Source of the DNA: Polyangiaceae bacterium
GTDB taxonomy: Bacteria > Myxococcota_A > Polyangia > Polyangiales > Polyangiaceae
Direction of reading: 5' to 3'
Assembly (NCBI GenBank): GCA_016715885.1
Contig: JADJXL010000016.1
Location: 189,501 to 253,500 of the forward strand
DNA: 64,000 nucleotides
The notes beneath the pieces were generated by a model, which saw only the letters and a list, made by a program, of their open reading frames with translations, had not been told where the DNA came from and searched no databases. The position numbers and the translations under genes are program-made. Of the stretch, positions 7,170 to 16,630 are shown piece after piece. Position 1 is the first letter of the stretch; every line of letters starts with the position of its first letter.

Positions 7170-8981
7170 ATGGCCTACGTTGACCATCGCCGAGAGCGAC
7201 CGAACGCGACCGAACCCTCGGCATCGTCGTCAGGCGCGCATGAACCCGCGCGAACCCGCGCCACCAAACGCCGAGGCCTGCTTGCTCTCGCCTCGACAGC
7301 GATCGCTGCGGCGCTGTTTGTCGCTCCAAACGTGGCCAAGGCGCAAACCACCACGATGTACCTCGACCGCCTCTTCATCGGCGGCGCACCCGAAGATGCC
7401 GTGGGCTTGTGGCGACCCTACTGGAACCCCAAGACGCGCTTCTTCGGCCAGCTCGGCATGGGCTTCGCCCTCAATCCCTTTCGCGTCGAAAATCATCGTG
7501 AAGACGACCAGCTCGCAGGGATTCTGAATCGCGACAGCGGCCCGCCCGTTCGCGCGCAACTCATCAGCTACCTCGGCGTCGGCACCGAAATCCTCGACCG
7601 CGTATCGATTCAGGTCAACTTCCCCATCATCCTCGCGCAAGGCGGCAACAAGACGAGCTTGCCCGGCGCGCCCGGCGATTCGGTTGCGATCGAGACCGTT
7701 GCGCCCATGGATATGCGCCTCGATGCGCGCGTGAAGGTGTTCCAATCCTCGTCGCGCAACTTCGCGTTGGGCCTTCAAGGGGGCATCTGGCTTCCCACAG
7801 GCAACGAGCTGTCGTTCGGCGGCGATCCAAATCGCGGCACGAGCTCGGGCGTCGCCGGAATCCTCGGCGTTGCGGCCGAGTACCGCTTGAAAACGCTCTT
7901 CTTCGTCTTCAACACCGGTTTCCAGTTCCGGCCCCCGGGCGGCATCAACGACTTCAAGTCCGATGATGAGTGGCGCTGGGGCTTCGGTGCATTCATGCCG
8001 CTACGTGGAGGTGCGTTGCGCCTCGGCGCGCAGATCTTCGGATCCACGGGCATCACGGACGAAACGTTCTTCAATGCCAACAACACGCCACTCGAGTGGA
8101 TGGCCGAAGGCCGCTTCGCCATCGATCGCAAGCAGCGTGCATGGGTCGGCGCCGGCGCGGGCACTCGCCTCACGCCTGGGTACGCGCCAGACATGCGCGT
8201 CGTTGCCACGGTCGGCTACGCGTTCAGCATCTCGGACGTCAATCCGCCATCACCCACCAAACGCTTCAAGTTCAAGTACGCGAACGAGGGCGCAGATACC
8301 GACAAGGACGGCTTGCCCGACGACATCGATTTGTGCCCGACCGTGCCCGAAGACAAGAAGCCACCGAACACGGATGACGGCTGTCCGGCTGCTCCCGATC
8401 GCGATGGCGATGGCATCCCCGATGCCAACGACAAGTGCCCGGACGAACCCGAGGATTTCGACAAGGTCGACGACAAAGACGGCTGCCCCGAAGACGATCC
8501 CGACAAGGACGGCATCGCTGATGCTCAAGACGCCTGCCCGAAAGAACCGGGCGACAGGAACGCCGATGCAGCCAAGAACGGATGCCCGAACTTCATCCGA
8601 AGAATTTCGGGTTCGAACGAAATTCAGATCCTGAAGAAGGTCGAATTCGCTACGGGCAAGTCGACGATCTTGCAGCAGAGCTATCCGATCCTCGATGAGG
8701 TCGTGAAGCTCTTGAAGGTCAACCCGGAAATCAAACTGCTCGCGATCGAAGGTCACACCGACAACCGCGGTTCCGACGCGCTCAATGAAAAGCTCTCTGC
8801 GGATCGCGCGAAAGCCGTGCTCGATTACCTCGTGAACAAGGGCGGCATCGACGCTTCACGCCTCACTTCGCAAGGCTTTGGTCCGCAACGACCCATCGCC
8901 GACAACAACACCAATGATGGACGTCAACGCAATCGCCGCGTCGAGTTCATCATCAAAGAACGCTCCACGTCATCCAATTGA
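7170..8981 (+). CDS. OmpA-family outer membrane protein with thrombospondin type 3 repeats
   Basis: 603 aa from the ATG at 7170; the frame is open back to 7017 but that part looks non-coding. A basic stretch (TKRRG) precedes a signal peptide ending in A-K-A-Q at about residue 58. Residues about 60-365 are rich in aromatic and Gly residues and probably form an outer-membrane beta-barrel. Residues about 370-475 contain Asp-rich calcium-binding thrombospondin type 3 repeats (D-x-D-x-D-G-x-x-D units separated by C-P). The last 125 residues are an OmpA C-terminal domain with E-G-H-T-D-N-R-G and N-R-R-V-E-F, which binds peptidoglycan. It should anchor the outer membrane to the cell wall. The small lipoprotein gene starts one base after its stop. 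Confidence 0.92.
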   Translation: MAYVDHRRERPNATEPSASSSGAHEPARTRATKRRGLLALASTAIAAALFVAPNVAKAQTTTMYLDRLFIGGAPEDAVGLWRPYWNPKTRFFGQLGMGFALNPFRVENHREDDQLAGILNRDSGPPVRAQLISYLGVGTEILDRVSIQVNFPIILAQGGNKTSLPGAPGDSVAIETVAPMDMRLDARVKVFQSSSRNFALGLQGGIWLPTGNELSFGGDPNRGTSSGVAGILGVAAEYRLKTLFFVFNTGFQFRPPGGINDFKSDDEWRWGFGAFMPLRGGALRLGAQIFGSTGITDETFFNANNTPLEWMAEGRFAIDRKQRAWVGAGAGTRLTPGYAPDMRVVATVGYAFSISDVNPPSPTKRFKFKYANEGADTDKDGLPDDIDLCPTVPEDKKPPNTDDGCPAAPDRDGDGIPDANDKCPDEPEDFDKVDDKDGCPEDDPDKDGIADAQDACPKEPGDRNADAAKNGCPNFIRRISGSNEIQILKKVEFATGKSTILQQSYPILDEVVKLLKVNPEIKLLAIEGHTDNRGSDALNEKLSADRAKAVLDYLVNKGGIDASRLTSQGFGPQRPIADNNTNDGRQRNRRVEFIIKERSTSSN

Positions 8982-8982
8982 C

Positions 8983-9276
8983 ATGCGGCGCTTCGCGTCG
9001 TTCAGCCTCGTTGCAGTGCTCGTCGGCGTTACGTCCTGCTCCAAAGAACAGGGCGACGACTACACGTGCAAGTGTACGTTCCTCACGGACTTCGACGACG
9101 GCTCCTCCATCGACATCAACGTTTGCGCGCCGTCCATCGAACGTCTCGACGGTTTTGCTCGCGGATGCGCGCAAGCCGCAGCGCCTGCACCTGTCGAAGC
9201 GTGCACGTGCAAACTGGAACGAGCCAATGCTGGGTGCAGTGTCGGTGCGTGTCGTCTGCGCATTCACGAACCGTGA
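8983..9276 (+). CDS. Small Cys-rich lipoprotein
   Basis: 97 aa, starting at an ATG one base after the OmpA stop codon, so probably co-transcribed. The N-terminus is a lipoprotein signal (RRFASFSLVAVLVGVTSC) with the lipobox V-T-S-C. The mature part has eight further Cys in a pattern (C-x-C, C, C, C-x-C, C, C) that suggests disulfides in the periplasm. No family recognised. The link to the OmpA protein is only positional. Confidence 0.7.
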   Translation: MRRFASFSLVAVLVGVTSCSKEQGDDYTCKCTFLTDFDDGSSIDINVCAPSIERLDGFARGCAQAAAPAPVEACTCKLERANAGCSVGACRLRIHEP

Positions 9277-9329
9277 AATTCCTTTGCATCGGAAGTCGTC
9301 CCCGTCCGTTTATTGCGCGGTACAGTTAC

Positions 9330-10115
9330 ATGATGAAGCTCTGGAGCCTGCCGATCCTTGCCGCGTTTGCCTTCGCCTCGGCATCTGCCTTTGCGCAATC
9401 CGCACCCGCCAAGTCCAAGCCTCCCGCTTCGTCTGCCAAGTCTTCTGCCAAGGGCGTCGTCAACATCGTCTGCAATCCATCATGCGACGATGTCGTCATC
9501 GGCAATCGCTCCTTCGGCCCGTCACCGGTCGTTCGAGCCGAACTGCCCGCCGGCGCCTATGACGTCAAGCTGAAGCGCAAGAGCCAGGCCGACACGCGCA
9601 AACGACTCGTCGTCACGGCGGGCCAAGCCGCTTCGTTCAACTTCGCGCTCACGACGCAAGCACCGCCTCCCAAAGCACCTCCCGCCGACATGGCCGCACG
9701 CATTGCCGCGCGCAGACGAGCCATGGACGGATGGCTCAACGTCCAATGCGATCCCGGTTGTGACGATGTCGTCGTCGACGGCAAACGCTCGCTTGGTCGC
9801 AAACACACGAACGTCCCGCTTCCCCCGGGCGACCACGTCATCACCGGCAAGCGCAAGGGCGCACCCGACATGACGATCAAGGTGCGGGTTCTCGACGGAC
9901 AAACCACAGCCGTGCGCCTCACGATGGGAGCGCCTTCCCCTGCTCAGGTCGACATCGCTGCAACGCGAGCCACGATCGAAAAGAAATTAGCCGCAGGGAC
10001 GGCAACGAAAGACGACGTCAGACTGCTTCGAGCTATTTGCCATCAGCAAAACGACAAGGCGTGCGTCGCCAGGATGGACGCACGTTTGCGTCCCGCTCCT
10101 TCACGGTCGCGCTGA
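9330..10115 (+). CDS. Exported protein with two PEGA-like repeats
   Basis: 261 aa from ATG at 9330 (a second ATG follows directly at 9333). A signal peptide ends S-A-F-A-Q near residue 21. Two related modules follow, each with a conserved C-N/D-P-x-C-D-D-V-V-x-(D/G) core followed by G-x-Y/H-x-(V/I)-x-x-K-R-K: residues about 40-110 and 133-205. They resemble PEGA domains, which are surface beta-modules, but carry an added paired Cys. The C-terminal 50 residues are helical and charged, with two further Cys. Function unknown; probably an envelope protein. Confidence 0.75.
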   Translation: MMKLWSLPILAAFAFASASAFAQSAPAKSKPPASSAKSSAKGVVNIVCNPSCDDVVIGNRSFGPSPVVRAELPAGAYDVKLKRKSQADTRKRLVVTAGQAASFNFALTTQAPPPKAPPADMAARIAARRRAMDGWLNVQCDPGCDDVVVDGKRSLGRKHTNVPLPPGDHVITGKRKGAPDMTIKVRVLDGQTTAVRLTMGAPSPAQVDIAATRATIEKKLAAGTATKDDVRLLRAICHQQNDKACVARMDARLRPAPSRSR

Positions 10116-10128
10116 GCGACGATCCAAG

Positions 10129-12216
10129 TCATCGCGCATCGAGAAGTGCCTCGAGCTCCTGCACGCTCGTGACGGGCAACGAGCAAGTTCGAATCCGACA
10201 AACATACGCCGTCACGCGGCCCTCCACGGCAGGTTTGTCACTCCCAATCACCTTCACCGCATCGATCGTCGCGGGCTCTGTCGGATCCACCCACACGACG
10301 TTTCGGTGCGCCAAGTATCGACGGAAGACCGCGTTCACCATCGCTTGCGCCTCGGTGCTCGAACGTTCGCCCGCGACGACGACATCCACCGTCCCGCGAG
10401 CCAGCCGGTCGATCACCGCGACGCTTTTCCCAAGGCCCATCGGGTTGTCGATCGCCGACGGCGCAACCATCGCGACCTGCCTCAGCGCGTGCTCGGCATA
10501 CCGATCGTCCACCATTTCACCGAGTCGTTGGCACAAGAGCGCAGCCATCGAGGCGCCCGAGGGTACGGCTTGATCGTAGACGTCCTTCGTTCGCGCAATC
10601 AGCGATTCGCCGTCGTCCGGCGCGAAGAAAAACCCTCCGTCGCTCGCATCCTCGAAGTGCGTGATCATCGCATCGGCAATCGTGCGAGCCACCGTGACGT
10701 ATCGCGTTCGTCCCGTCGCTTCGTACAAGTCGAGCGCGGCGTTTCCCACATACGCGTGGTCATCGAGAAACCCACGACGCTCCATCGGCGCTTCGTTTTC
10801 GCCATGTATGTAGTAGCGACGAACGCGCCCATTCCGTACGACGCGACGCTCGAGCGCTTCGAATGCCTGCTCGGCTGCTTCGACCCACGACGCTTCGCCA
10901 AGCGCGCGGCCCGCTTCTGCAAGGGCACCGATGAGCAGCCCATTCCAGCTCGCGAGCATCTTGTCGTCGCGTGAAGGCTTTGGACGATTGGCTCGCGTCT
11001 CGAGCATTTTTTCTTTTGCGCGCGCGAGTGCTTGGCGAGCGGTATCAACGGGGAGATCGAGGATGGCTGCGGTCAGCTCAATCGATCGCACTTCGGAAAG
11101 CACCGTGGCCCCGGTGTTCTCGAAGTTGCCTTCGTCCGTGATACCGAAATACACGCGAGCCACATCGTAGGCTTCGCTGTCGGTTTGCATGGCCAAACGC
11201 AAGTCGGACGGTTTCCACACGAAAAACGCGCCTTCGCGCCCTTCCGAATCAGCGTCCTGCGTTGCGTAAAACGCGCCTGATTCGTCGCGCATTTCCGCAA
11301 ATAGCCATCCCACGATGGACCGGGCCGTCTCCGCGAATCTCGCGTCGCCGAACACGCGAAAACCGTCCACGTAGAGGCGCAAAAGCAGCGCATTATCGTA
11401 AAGCATTTTCTCGAAATGCGGTACGAGCCACCGCGAATCCGTCGAATACCTGTGAAAACCACCGCGCAAATGATCCCAAATGCCGCCACGAAGCATACGC
11501 GAGAGCGCTAGCTGCACGCTCTCTTTGCTGACGCCATCTCCTTCCAAAACGCCGCGCAAAAGCAGCGCATCGAGCGCCATCGTGTTCGGAAACTTCGGCC
11601 GCACGCCAAACCCACCTTGAAGGGTGTCGATACGTGCCAAGAGCTTCCGACACGCTTTGCGAAGCAATTCCGGGCCGAGCGTTGCTTCCGCACGCGGCAG
11701 ACTCAAAGCGCCTTCGATTTCCTTCGTTATGTCCGACGCTTGAGCAAATACCTCGTCACGCTTGCTCCGATATGCATTCGCCACGGCTTCCAAAATCGTT
11801 GGAAATCCAGGAACACCTTGGCGATCGGACGGTGGAAAATAAGTCCCCGCGAAAAACGGTTTCTGGTCGGGCGTTAAAAAGACCGTCAGGGGCCATCCGC
11901 CACTTCGGCCCATGAGCTGCACGACGAGCTGATAGATGTGATCGAGGTCCGGCCGCTCCTCGCGGTCGACTTTTACATTCACGAATAGCTCGTTCATGCG
12001 CCGCGCAATCGCCGCATTCTCGAACGACTCGCGCTCCATCACATGGCACCAGTGACACGCGGCGTAGCCAATCGACAAGAGGATCGGTTTGTCCTCCCGT
12101 TTCGCCCGCTCGAGCGCTTCAGGGCCCCATGGATACCAATCGACCGGATTTTGCGCGTGCTGCAGGAGATACGGCGATTTCTCCGCACCGAGCCGGTTTT
12201 GACTTCGAGCGCTCAT
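10129..12216 (-). CDS. Thioredoxin-fold DUF255 protein (YyaL/SSP411 family)
   Basis: 695 aa, a full-length member. The N-terminal thioredoxin-like domain begins with the family hallmark [17 protein letters not shown] and carries the CxxC motif [13 protein letters not shown], followed by [13 protein letters not shown]. The remaining 500 residues form an alpha/alpha-barrel of the six-hairpin glycosidase type ([15 protein letters not shown]). The biochemical role of the family is not settled. It ends 13 bases from the convergent PEGA gene and starts 75 bases after the ketosynthase gene on the same strand. Confidence 0.95.
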   Translation of the reverse strand: MSARSQNRLGAEKSPYLLQHAQNPVDWYPWGPEALERAKREDKPILLSIGYAACHWCHVMERESFENAAIARRMNELFVNVKVDREERPDLDHIYQLVVQLMGRSGGWPLTVFLTPDQKPFFAGTYFPPSDRQGVPGFPTILEAVANAYRSKRDEVFAQASDITKEIEGALSLPRAEATLGPELLRKACRKLLARIDTLQGGFGVRPKFPNTMALDALLLRGVLEGDGVSKESVQLALSRMLRGGIWDHLRGGFHRYSTDSRWLVPHFEKMLYDNALLLRLYVDGFRVFGDARFAETARSIVGWLFAEMRDESGAFYATQDADSEGREGAFFVWKPSDLRLAMQTDSEAYDVARVYFGITDEGNFENTGATVLSEVRSIELTAAILDLPVDTARQALARAKEKMLETRANRPKPSRDDKMLASWNGLLIGALAEAGRALGEASWVEAAEQAFEALERRVVRNGRVRRYYIHGENEAPMERRGFLDDHAYVGNAALDLYEATGRTRYVTVARTIADAMITHFEDASDGGFFFAPDDGESLIARTKDVYDQAVPSGASMAALLCQRLGEMVDDRYAEHALRQVAMVAPSAIDNPMGLGKSVAVIDRLARGTVDVVVAGERSSTEAQAMVNAVFRRYLAHRNVVWVDPTEPATIDAVKVIGSDKPAVEGRVTAYVCRIRTCSLPVTSVQELEALLDAR

Positions 12217-12291
12217 GGTACACTCCTTATGCGAAATTGGACGCGACGGGAAGAACCGTTGCTGGAAAAAGTGCCGTCTTACGACGTTTCC

Positions 12292-13533
12292 CTACATCCG
12301 ACCCAGCAAGAGTGCACAGTTGTGCCCGCCGAACCCAGCCGAACACTTCAGCGCCCACGAGCACGTGACGGATCGCTTCTCGCGCACGACATCGAGCGGT
12401 CCAAAGTCGGGATCGAGCTCGTCCGCATTGATTGACGGATGCAGCATTTGGTCTCGCAGCGAGCAAACTACCGCGATTGTCTCGACCGCTCCTGCGCCAC
12501 CCAAAAGGTGCCCAATCATCGATTTCGTGGCCGACATGGGAATGTGGGCGAGACGCTGGCCAAAGACATTTCGTAGCGCAATGATTTCTGCTGCGTCACC
12601 TTGCGGCGTGGATGTCGCATGCGGGTTGATGTAATCCACGTCGTTCGCTTTCAGCCCAGCCCGTTCGATGGCCCGAACGATAGCGCGCCTCAGCCCATCG
12701 GCCTCGGGATGGGGCCTCGTCAAATGCGCCGCATCGGTTGTCATTCCAAACCCTTGCAACACCGCCAGCGGTTTCGCCCCACGCCGAAGCGCGTGCTCTT
12801 CTTCTTCGAGCACCACCACGCCGGCGCCTTCGCCCATGACAAACCCCTGCCGTCGTTTGTCGAAAGGCCGGCTCGCCCTCGTCGGATCCCCCTCGAATGC
12901 CTTCGCGAGCGCTCGTGCATTGCCGAACCCCGCGACGGTATCGAGGCGCGTTGCTGCTTCGGCGCCTCCGGCTACCATGACATCTGCTTCGCCGGCTTCG
13001 ATCATCATGGCGGACGTCGCAATGGAATGCGTGCCCGTCGCACATGCACTGGCGATGTTGTAAGACGGGCCCATGAAACCATATCGAATCGAGACGACGG
13101 CCGCTCCGGCATTGGGCATCACGCCGGGAACGAAGTACGGAGACACGGCTCGTGGTCCGCGTTCGCGGCTTCGTTCGATTTGATGTTGGAAAATGTCCAC
13201 GGATCCCATTCCCGTGGAAATCAAACAACCAATTCGATGCGGATCGGCGCGTCCGAGCGTATCGAGCCCCGCCATGGTTACGGCTTCAGCGGCTGCAGCG
13301 ACGCTGAAATGGGTAACTCGGCCATGAATTTCCGCTTCTTTGGGGGACATGTACCGCGAGACGTCGAAATCGACGATGCTTGCTGCGATGTCGCTCCGTA
13401 GTTTGTCCGTTGGAAAATCGCGAATGAATGAAACGCCCGAACGGCCAACCAAGAGGCTATCCCAGAATGCGGAAACGTCATGACCCACCGGGGTCACGAC
13501 GCCCATTCCCGTTACCACGACCCGTCGTCGCAT
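12292..13533 (-). CDS. Beta-ketoacyl-ACP synthase II (FabF-like)
   Basis: 413 aa from the ATG at 13533, 17 bases after the ACP stop; the longer reading to 13590 would overlap ACP. It is a complete thiolase-fold condensing enzyme: nucleophile C164 (S-A-C-A-T-G), H305 (N-P-H-A-T-S-T-P), K337 and H342 (T-K-S-M-I-G-H-L-L-G-G-A-G). It should extend an acyl chain with malonyl-ACP. It is last in the acyl-AMP ligase, methyltransferase, ACP, KS operon, so it probably acts on a dedicated carrier protein rather than in primary fatty-acid synthesis. Confidence 0.93.
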   Translation of the reverse strand: MRRRVVVTGMGVVTPVGHDVSAFWDSLLVGRSGVSFIRDFPTDKLRSDIAASIVDFDVSRYMSPKEAEIHGRVTHFSVAAAAEAVTMAGLDTLGRADPHRIGCLISTGMGSVDIFQHQIERSRERGPRAVSPYFVPGVMPNAGAAVVSIRYGFMGPSYNIASACATGTHSIATSAMMIEAGEADVMVAGGAEAATRLDTVAGFGNARALAKAFEGDPTRASRPFDKRRQGFVMGEGAGVVVLEEEEHALRRGAKPLAVLQGFGMTTDAAHLTRPHPEADGLRRAIVRAIERAGLKANDVDYINPHATSTPQGDAAEIIALRNVFGQRLAHIPMSATKSMIGHLLGGAGAVETIAVVCSLRDQMLHPSINADELDPDFGPLDVVREKRSVTCSWALKCSAGFGGHNCALLLGRM

Positions 13534-13550
13534 CGCTCTCGAGGCCGCTT

Positions 13551-13802
13551 CTATTGGTCTTTCCGGAGCCGCTCGGCGACTCTGTCGCAAAGGTCGCCCA
13601 CTGTCACGATCTCCACGAGATCTTCGTCCGGAATCAAGATGTCGAGCTCGGTTTCCAATTCTCCGACGATCTGCATCACGGACAGCGAATCGATTCCCAG
13701 CTCGCTGATTTTGGACTCGCGCGTCACGTGGGGCAAGGCGCGCTTGTCCACACGCAAAGCGACATCTTTGAACAGCTCGAGCAATTCCCGCTTTTCGTTC
13801 AT
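13551..13802 (-). CDS. Acyl carrier protein
   Basis: 83 aa with the four-helix ACP pattern and the phosphopantetheine attachment site G-I-D-S39-L-S-V-M. It starts 3 bases after the methyltransferase stop. The partner enzymes in the operon suggest that the upstream fatty acyl-AMP ligase loads it and the downstream ketosynthase extends the bound chain. Confidence 0.92.
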   Translation of the reverse strand: MNEKRELLELFKDVALRVDKRALPHVTRESKISELGIDSLSVMQIVGELETELDILIPDEDLVEIVTVGDLCDRVAERLRKDQ

Positions 13803-13805
13803 GTC

Positions 13806-14690
13806 TCAGCCAATCCTATGAAGCTTCATTTGCACCAAGGAACTATAGTGAATGTCGAATGCGCGAACGCACGTCGACAAATATCTGTCGTAATCTGCGA
13901 ATACCTTGTCGCCCCAGCGTTCGCGAATGGTTTTTTCATGGCTTCGCAGGCGCCGTAGCCATTCGGCCGTCGTGCGGCGATAATCTTCGCGCCGCGTGTG
14001 GAGCGTGTTGATTTCCCAATAGGGATTTACCGCGGCCACGAGCTCTTCGAGGCGCGGGTTCAGGCCATTGGGAAAAATTTCCCGCGACGAAAAGGAGAAA
14101 TCCTCGAGGTCCTGTCGCGTATCCGCCGGAAGGCCTCCCCACGGGCGCATTTTGGGCGTCCGATTGCGCAAGATCGCTTGGAACCCAAAAGCGCTTCCTG
14201 GTTTCGTGATCTCCCAGCACTTCTTGAAATATGCTCGGTAAATGTCGACGGCTTTACCTTGGCGTGCTTCTTCGGGCGAACACAAATGGTCGATCATGCA
14301 AATTGAAATCAGTCCGTCGAACGTTTCGTCCGTTTCCCACTTCATGAAGTCGGCCGTGACGCATTCGACGCCGGGCACTCCACGCTGATTGACCTCGTCC
14401 GCCATCGCTCGAGACAACGTCACGCCGACCGCACGTTTTACATGACGCACGCGAGCGAGGTATTCCAAGCAAGCTCCCCAGCCGCAGCCGATATCGACCA
14501 CCGACATTCCGGGGCCGGCTTTCGCAAAGTCCGAAAGAGTGCGAAGCTTGTTGATTTGCGCGGCTTCGAGCGATTCTTCCGGGGACTCGAAAACGGCGCA
14601 CGTATAGTTCATGCGTTCGTCGAGCCAGAGCCGGAAGAATTCGTTTCCGACGTCGTAACTGACTTCCACGTCCGCTTGGCTCGATCCCAT
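13806..14690 (-). CDS. CFA-synthase-like SAM-dependent methyltransferase
   Basis: 294 aa. It begins with the cyclopropane-fatty-acid-synthase-type sequence V-S-Y-D-V-G-N-E-F-F-R-L-W-L-D and M-N-Y-T-C-A-x-F. The SAM-binding motif is V-V-D-I-G-C-G-W-G-A. Family members add a methylene or methyl group to an unsaturated acyl chain, or methylate other lipids. It is shorter than E. coli CFA synthase (382 aa) and closer in size to mycobacterial mycolic-acid methyltransferases. It lies between the acyl-AMP ligase (3-base gap) and ACP (3-base gap), so the substrate may be an ACP-bound acyl chain. That substrate is inference. Confidence 0.88.
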   Translation of the reverse strand: MGSSQADVEVSYDVGNEFFRLWLDERMNYTCAVFESPEESLEAAQINKLRTLSDFAKAGPGMSVVDIGCGWGACLEYLARVRHVKRAVGVTLSRAMADEVNQRGVPGVECVTADFMKWETDETFDGLISICMIDHLCSPEEARQGKAVDIYRAYFKKCWEITKPGSAFGFQAILRNRTPKMRPWGGLPADTRQDLEDFSFSSREIFPNGLNPRLEELVAAVNPYWEINTLHTRREDYRRTTAEWLRRLRSHEKTIRERWGDKVFADYDRYLSTCVRAFDIHYSSLVQMKLHRIG

Positions 14691-14693
14691 TCG

Positions 14694-16388
14694 TTAAGCT
14701 CCTTCGCCCTCTGCCTTGTCCTGGTCCGTGGAAAGCTCGAGTTGCCCGCGTGCGAGTCGCTCCTTCGTTTCGCGTCGACGAACCTTCCCGCTCGACGTCT
14801 TGGGCAACGTCCCCCGCTTGATCAGCACCACCTCCGTCAAAGACACGCCAAGCTCCGTGCGCACCGCTTGCACGACTTCATCCACGAGCTTTTGCCTCGC
14901 GTCTCCTACGCGCCTCGATTCTGCCACGAGCACCGCTTCTTCCGCGCCAGAAGACCCAATGCGCGAAAACGCCACACATTGACCATCGCGAACGCCGTCG
15001 ATTTTCGACGCAATCCGTTCGATGTCTTGCGGATAGTGATTTTTACCATTCAAAATGATCAAGTCTTTGAGGCGCCCACAAATGAAAAGGTCCTCTCCCA
15101 CTCGATATCCGACATCCCCGGTACAAAGCCATCCGTCACGAAACACTTCGGCGGTCGCGTCGGAATTGCCAAAATATCCCGCCGTTACGCTCGGCCCGCG
15201 CACGCGTATCTCGCCCACTTCGCGCTCGCTCAGGGGTTTTCCCTCGGGATCGGCAATGATGACCTCGTGATCTGCAAATGACCGGCCGCATGAAACCAAT
15301 TCCACGGAGCACTCGGCGTGTTGTGCCGGCGTCGCACTCCCTTTCGCAATGGCATCGACATCCACGCGATCCGTGACGAGCGGCGTTCCCAAGTCATGAA
15401 AAGTAACCGCCAACGTCGCCTCGGCCATTCCGTAACAGGGCAAAATACTCTTTGGCGACAAACCATTTTTTTCAAAACGCGTCAAAAATGCCCGGAGCAC
15501 CTCGGGCACGATGGGTTCGGCTCCGCAACCGAGCGCCCGAAGGCAAGACAAATCCCAAGCCGACGCCTGCGCTTCCGTGACCGCTCGCGTCACGAGAGCA
15601 AATGCAAAATTCGGAGCAAACGTAATCGTTCCTCGATGACGGTGCACTGCCTCCAGCCAAATCGACGGACGACGAATGAACGATGATGTCGGCAAAAACG
15701 TGACAGGTACGCGGGCGAATACTGGCGCCACGACGAACCCAATGAGCCCCATGTCATGATAAAGTGGCAACCACGTCACGCCCCGGTCCTCAGGCGTCGA
15801 ACGAAGCCCCTCGAACATGATGGCATGAGCATTTGCCGTCAAATTGTCGTGCGTCACCATTACGCCCTTCGGCCGTGACGTCGACCCCGACGTGAATTGC
15901 AGCAGCGCCAAGTCCGAACCACGCACGTCCGGCAAACCCGCGTCGCTCAATGCATGTCCACGTATGTCTCGCTCGAACACGATTCGCGAGGCTGCCCCAT
16001 CGCCGAGCAATTGACCTTCCACGAGCGGCCCCATCGTGTCGGTCGTGATGAGGCCCCGCGCCCCGGACGCTCGAAGCACGTGCCGCACCGTATCGCCATA
16101 GGCATCCATCTTTGCGAGCGTCGCCGGTGGATACATCGGTACGGCGACGAGCCCCGCGACGAGCGCTCCCACGAATGACAAGACAAACTCGTCAGGCTCG
16201 GGAAGTATCAACCCGACCCTATCCCCCGTCGTAAAACCAAGCTCTCGCAACGCTTGCGCGCGCGATGCCGCATCCGCCCAGAGCTCGGCATACGTCACTC
16301 GACGCTCTGCCCCATTGGTGCGCACGAAAGTCAGTGCCCGATCGGCATCGACAGCATTGGCACGAAGAACATCGATGAAAGTGCGCAT
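14694..16388 (-). CDS. Fatty acyl-AMP ligase (FadD32/FAAL type)
   Basis: 564 aa, a complete adenylate-forming enzyme. The P-loop-like motif is F-T-S-G-S-T-S-R-P-K-G-V, followed by the FAAL-type W-L-P-L-Y-H-D-M-G-L-I-G. The C-terminal hinge reads G-R-L-K-D-L-I-I-L-N-G-K-N-H-Y-P-Q-D-I-E, characteristic of FAALs rather than acyl-CoA ligases. FAALs activate a fatty acid as acyl-AMP and pass it to a carrier protein. It is the first gene of a four-gene operon that supplies such a carrier (ACP). The catalytic Lys region (P-K-T-S-S-G-K-V-R-R) is present near the C-terminus. Confidence 0.93.
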   Translation of the reverse strand: MRTFIDVLRANAVDADRALTFVRTNGAERRVTYAELWADAASRAQALRELGFTTGDRVGLILPEPDEFVLSFVGALVAGLVAVPMYPPATLAKMDAYGDTVRHVLRASGARGLITTDTMGPLVEGQLLGDGAASRIVFERDIRGHALSDAGLPDVRGSDLALLQFTSGSTSRPKGVMVTHDNLTANAHAIMFEGLRSTPEDRGVTWLPLYHDMGLIGFVVAPVFARVPVTFLPTSSFIRRPSIWLEAVHRHRGTITFAPNFAFALVTRAVTEAQASAWDLSCLRALGCGAEPIVPEVLRAFLTRFEKNGLSPKSILPCYGMAEATLAVTFHDLGTPLVTDRVDVDAIAKGSATPAQHAECSVELVSCGRSFADHEVIIADPEGKPLSEREVGEIRVRGPSVTAGYFGNSDATAEVFRDGWLCTGDVGYRVGEDLFICGRLKDLIILNGKNHYPQDIERIASKIDGVRDGQCVAFSRIGSSGAEEAVLVAESRRVGDARQKLVDEVVQAVRTELGVSLTEVVLIKRGTLPKTSSGKVRRRETKERLARGQLELSTDQDKAEGEGA

Positions 16389-16448
16389 GGCCCGTCGAAG
16401 GTCGGCTCCGCCACCCTCGTTCCATTGTCGAAGTGGCGCCGGTCCCGA

Positions 16449-16476
16449 GGCATAGGCGAATTTTAGGAAGGGTCAA
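16449..16476 (-). promoter_or_regulatory. Possible promoter of the acyl-AMP ligase operon
   Basis: In the 242-base gap upstream of the acyl-AMP ligase, the minus strand reads TTGACC (16471-16476), 16 bases, TATGCC (16449-16454). The -35 is good and the -10 mediocre. No other element was recognised in this gap. Confidence 0.35.
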
Positions 16477-16630
16477 CCACAAAGCACCAAATGCCGTCAC
16501 ATTGAAAAGCCCGAACACACAATTCATCGACCGCCTGGAAACCGCTTACGCACTATGCTCGATCGATTGCGGCGTTTCGACGACACTCCATTGCAGTACC
16601 GCCCGTGACTGCGAGCGGCAATACGCATTG

